Source: Dryas octopetala (lineage: Eukaryota; Streptophyta; Magnoliopsida; Rosales; Rosaceae). Taken from it: 64,000 nt of DNA. The stretch covers positions 25,654,698 through 25,718,697 of the forward strand of contig OY992833.1 of the NCBI GenBank assembly GCA_963921425.1, in the 5' to 3' direction. A program made the position numbers and the translations under genes. The notes below the pieces were generated by a model that did no database searches, was not told the DNA's origin, and saw only the letters and a program-made list of their open reading frames with translations. This document shows positions 61,405 to 64,000 of this stretch, piece by piece (the first letter of the stretch is position 1; each line of letters begins with the position of its first letter).

Positions 61405-61818
61405 TGTTGTAGTGAGGTCTATTGTATATAGATTTTGAAAGATTTTTGTGGAGTTTAAAAGTTATATGATATTTAATTAAGATTTTTAAAGACTTTAAAA
61501 AAATTTGTAAAAGTCTATATATATTCAATTAAGACTTTTAATAACTTTTAAAAAGTCTATAAAAGTCTAGGTGTATTTAAAAAGTCATTGACTTTTATAT
61601 AATTTATTTAATGATAGATTTTATTAAACTTTGAAAGACTTTTATGTGTATTTCAAAGTCATTATAAATCTGACCTCTCCCCTGCGAATTTGTAAGGATT
61701 TCTATAAACTCTCTAGAACTCAGTAGAGCTCTATAAAAATCAATGAAAATCTATAAATTCTACAAAAACTTATCACTTAAAAAAAATCTACAAAAATCTA
61801 TATACATGCACTACACAG
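61405..61818. mobile_element. Putative MITE with TGTAGTG...CACTACA ends
   Basis: The left end TTGTAGTGAGGTCTATTGTA followed by TATAGATTTT mirrors the right end AAAATCTATATACATGCACT followed by ACA. The interior is built from AAAGTCTATAAAAGTCT and GACTTTTA words in both orientations. TSD is unclear. Confidence 0.55.
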
Positions 61819-61875
61819 TTTAGATCGATCCTTACACATTGGAAATCAACTTGAGGAATATACTTTGCTGAAAAC

Positions 61876-62290
61876 CCGTTATATAAAAGCATGTGTTAAC
61901 TCCAACGATTTTATGGATGAATCAATAACAATAATAGTGTTTTGGGAAAAGAATCATACACTGAAGATCAGAACAAGACAAATAATACCAGTGGTCAAGT
62001 GAGGGATTTGAATACAAGGGGATTTGAATACAAGACTTTGGTCAAGTTTAGTAGACTTCACTCGGCTCTAGTGCAGTAGCACTTTGACTTTGGTCAAACT
62101 CAATCACCCCGGCTAGCTCAGGTCATCAACACAGGGTGATCAAGCTAATTAATCGTAAAGAGAAGTTAATTGAGGTTCTTGATCAAGTTGCATTATAAAG
62201 ATAACTAATTAATCAAAGTGCTTATATAGAGCCATCATAAAGTAAGGAGCTATTTGTAATGTACCTTCAGGTTGAGTCATCGAGTGGGAG
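61876..62290. repeat. Direct repeat of about 420 bp, copy 2
   Basis: Matches 56523-56950 in order and orientation: TTATATAAAAGCATGTGTTA, ATGGATGAATCAATAAC, ATACCAGTGGT, AGTGAGGGATTTGAATACA, GTCAAACTCAATCACC, AAAGTGCTTATATAGAG and GTTGAGTCATC. It has its own short tandem duplication of GGGATTTGAATACAA at about 62005-62034. Beyond 62290 the two copies diverge. Confidence 0.72.
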
Positions 62291-63829
62291 CTAATCACAA
62301 GGTGCTGGTGTTCGGAATTCTTAAGATCCGAGCACAAGTAATACGCATCTCGAGACCCTTAAAATCTAATTTATATAACATCATTATATATTATTTGCCG
62401 ACTTGATATATGAGATTATAGAAATTTCAATATACTTTTTAGACTAGATCATTAAAGAGATTTCAATTGACATTACATCAATGATACAACAATTTCAATT
62501 TTTGTTTAGATTTTAAAATTACGCGACTTGCACGATAATTAATTCAATTTTTAACGTCAATTCTTGAGGACACCTTATGACATTATTGGACTTTAATAAC
62601 AAGTTTAGTACATTGCCATTATAGAACAAACTTAAAAGGAAAAACATTGAACTTCAAGCAATGGTACATGGGGGGTCCAGTTCAATTTGTGGAGCATTAA
62701 CATGCCAAATTTAAGTATATATACAATATGTGGGAAAAGAAAGGTGTTAAAGTGGTTTGCCTTTGTGTAAAAGCTAAAGATTTGGATCTAAAAAGCCTAA
62801 ACTTTAGGACTTGCCTTAAAATATCTTTACCATTAATATGTACAAGTTTAAGGCCGATTATGGTTGGTCCATAAGACACATATTATCTTCATGGTTCCTA
62901 TCATAAAAAATTGAATGCACTTAAAACCCAATGACTTGTTACAAAGTTACTGTGATTTGTGTGAGGTTTCCCGTCTCTCACAACAGAAGAAGAGGCATTT
63001 TGTTTTGACCAGCTAATGGTTTACAACCACTCGTCATCACTCATCAATCCCTAAGAAAAAAGCAACTTCAAAATGCTTTGATTAACGAAAATAGAATGCC
63101 TTTGGAATCAAGATTTGAGAAGCCACACAAAACCTATACATTTTCTTTCTATTTTTGGAAATTACAAGTCACAACAATTTTTCTTGTTAGAATAAATTCT
63201 ATAATGATATTAATTTTTAAAAATATTTCTTATTATTATATTCTTCATACGATTTTTTATTTTTTTTATTTTATGTTATCCTTAAATGTGTAAGTAAGTC
63301 CAAAATATTTTAGAAAAACCCAAACTAACACTATTAATAAAATCAAATCTCAAAATTAAGAACGATTTGTCCAGCACTATTCTAAGACCTTTGATGACAT
63401 AAGATCCAAGTTATTGTAATTTTAAAAAATAGGTGAAATTTTCATGTATAATTAACTAGAAAGCTTTAGCGCCAAATTAATATTAAATCATTCAGATTTA
63501 TAAACTTGCAAGCATGACATGCATGTTTAGAGACGGAGATAGTATAGAAAGATGAGATACATGACATGTTTGCATTTTTTTTTTCACAGTAGTAAGATCA
63601 TTATAACCGACTCCATTGAGTTCACCGCGGATCAGTATTCCATTAAATATAATTTATTTGAAAATAAATTAGTGTAATAATATTATTGCAAATTTATGAA
63701 AAATATAATACTACCGATGAGAGCCATCGATATCGATCACCAAGTGCATGCTCGCTTCCAATTGCAATCAAAAAGGACAAACAAATGAGCACGTTCATTA
63801 ATTATTAAGGCCATGTTGTACGTACATGA
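62291..63829. other. AT-rich spacer
   Basis: No gene supported. Open frames of 60-71 codons at 62697-62879 (minus) and 63078-63293 (plus) have no domain. No repeat with clear borders seen. Confidence 0.35.
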
Positions 63830-64000
63830 TTAGTCACTATATAAATATTAAAGCTTGGTTTGGTGGTGGTGGGCCATTTCTAGCACAACTCAAAACTCAT
63901 TACTAGGTGTGCTGCTTTTGTTTGCCACGAAAGACTGATCTTTCTTAAACTTCACTGTTAGGAAAACGATTTTGATGTGATATATTCATATATCTTTCAG
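63830..64000 (+). promoter_or_regulatory. Possible promoter of a gene beyond the window
   Basis: A TATA-box-like CTATATAAATATT lies at 63837-63849. The sequence after it is more balanced in composition and pyrimidine-rich (CATTTCTAGCACAACTC), like a short leader. No coding exon is visible before the window ends, so this is only a suggestion. Confidence 0.25.

Overview
This window is nuclear DNA of a flowering plant, very probably a dicot and possibly a woody rosid; I cannot fix the genus. Evidence: AT-rich intergenic DNA, GT-AG introns, many microsatellites, abundant small non-autonomous transposons, a chloroplast light-harvesting gene, a small rubber particle/lipid-droplet protein gene and a meiotic ASY1 gene. 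I rebuilt eight protein-coding genes by joining exons in phase, plus one tRNA gene, one broken ferredoxin gene and one broken duplicate exon.

Layout. 0.4-2.8 kb (+): an AlkB-type 2-oxoglutarate/Fe(II) dioxygenase in seven exons. 3.7 kb (-): tRNA-Leu(AAG). 5.0-5.3 kb (+): a small DnaJ-type cysteine-rich zinc-finger protein. 6.8-8.2 kb (-): LHCA2, a photosystem I antenna protein, whose first intron uses a GC donor. 8.2-28 kb: a gene desert of about 20 kb holding a solo LTR with a target-site duplication (TSD), MITEs, a four-unit satellite-like array and a long GA microsatellite. 28.5-46.8 kb: four genes whose Arabidopsis counterparts, from memory, are neighbours in the same order (At1g67340, At1g67350, At1g67360, At1g67370): an F-box/MYND protein, complex I subunit P1, a lipid-droplet (REF/SRPP) protein and ASY1. 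47.9-48.3 kb (-): a ferredoxin pseudogene that has lost the loop with three of its four iron-sulfur cysteines. 48.8-52.2 kb (-): an SCP/SSP4-type CTD phosphatase. 53.2-64 kb: transposon-rich DNA with two related hAT-like elements, each with a perfect 8-bp TSD, two copies of a 9-bp-TSD MITE and a separated pair of roughly 420-bp direct repeats. The last 200 bp may be the promoter of a gene beyond the window.

The genes do not form one pathway. They cover nucleic-acid demethylation, plastid chaperoning and light harvesting, ubiquitin-ligase adaptors, respiration, lipid droplets, meiosis and phosphatase signalling, as expected of a plant chromosome arm. I found no convincing new multi-gene system. 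The most informative observations are structural: the collinear block, the ferredoxin deletion, the coding-like repeat family at 38.7 and 41.4 kb, the ATG-only first coding exon of ASY1, and several transposon insertions with readable TSDs.
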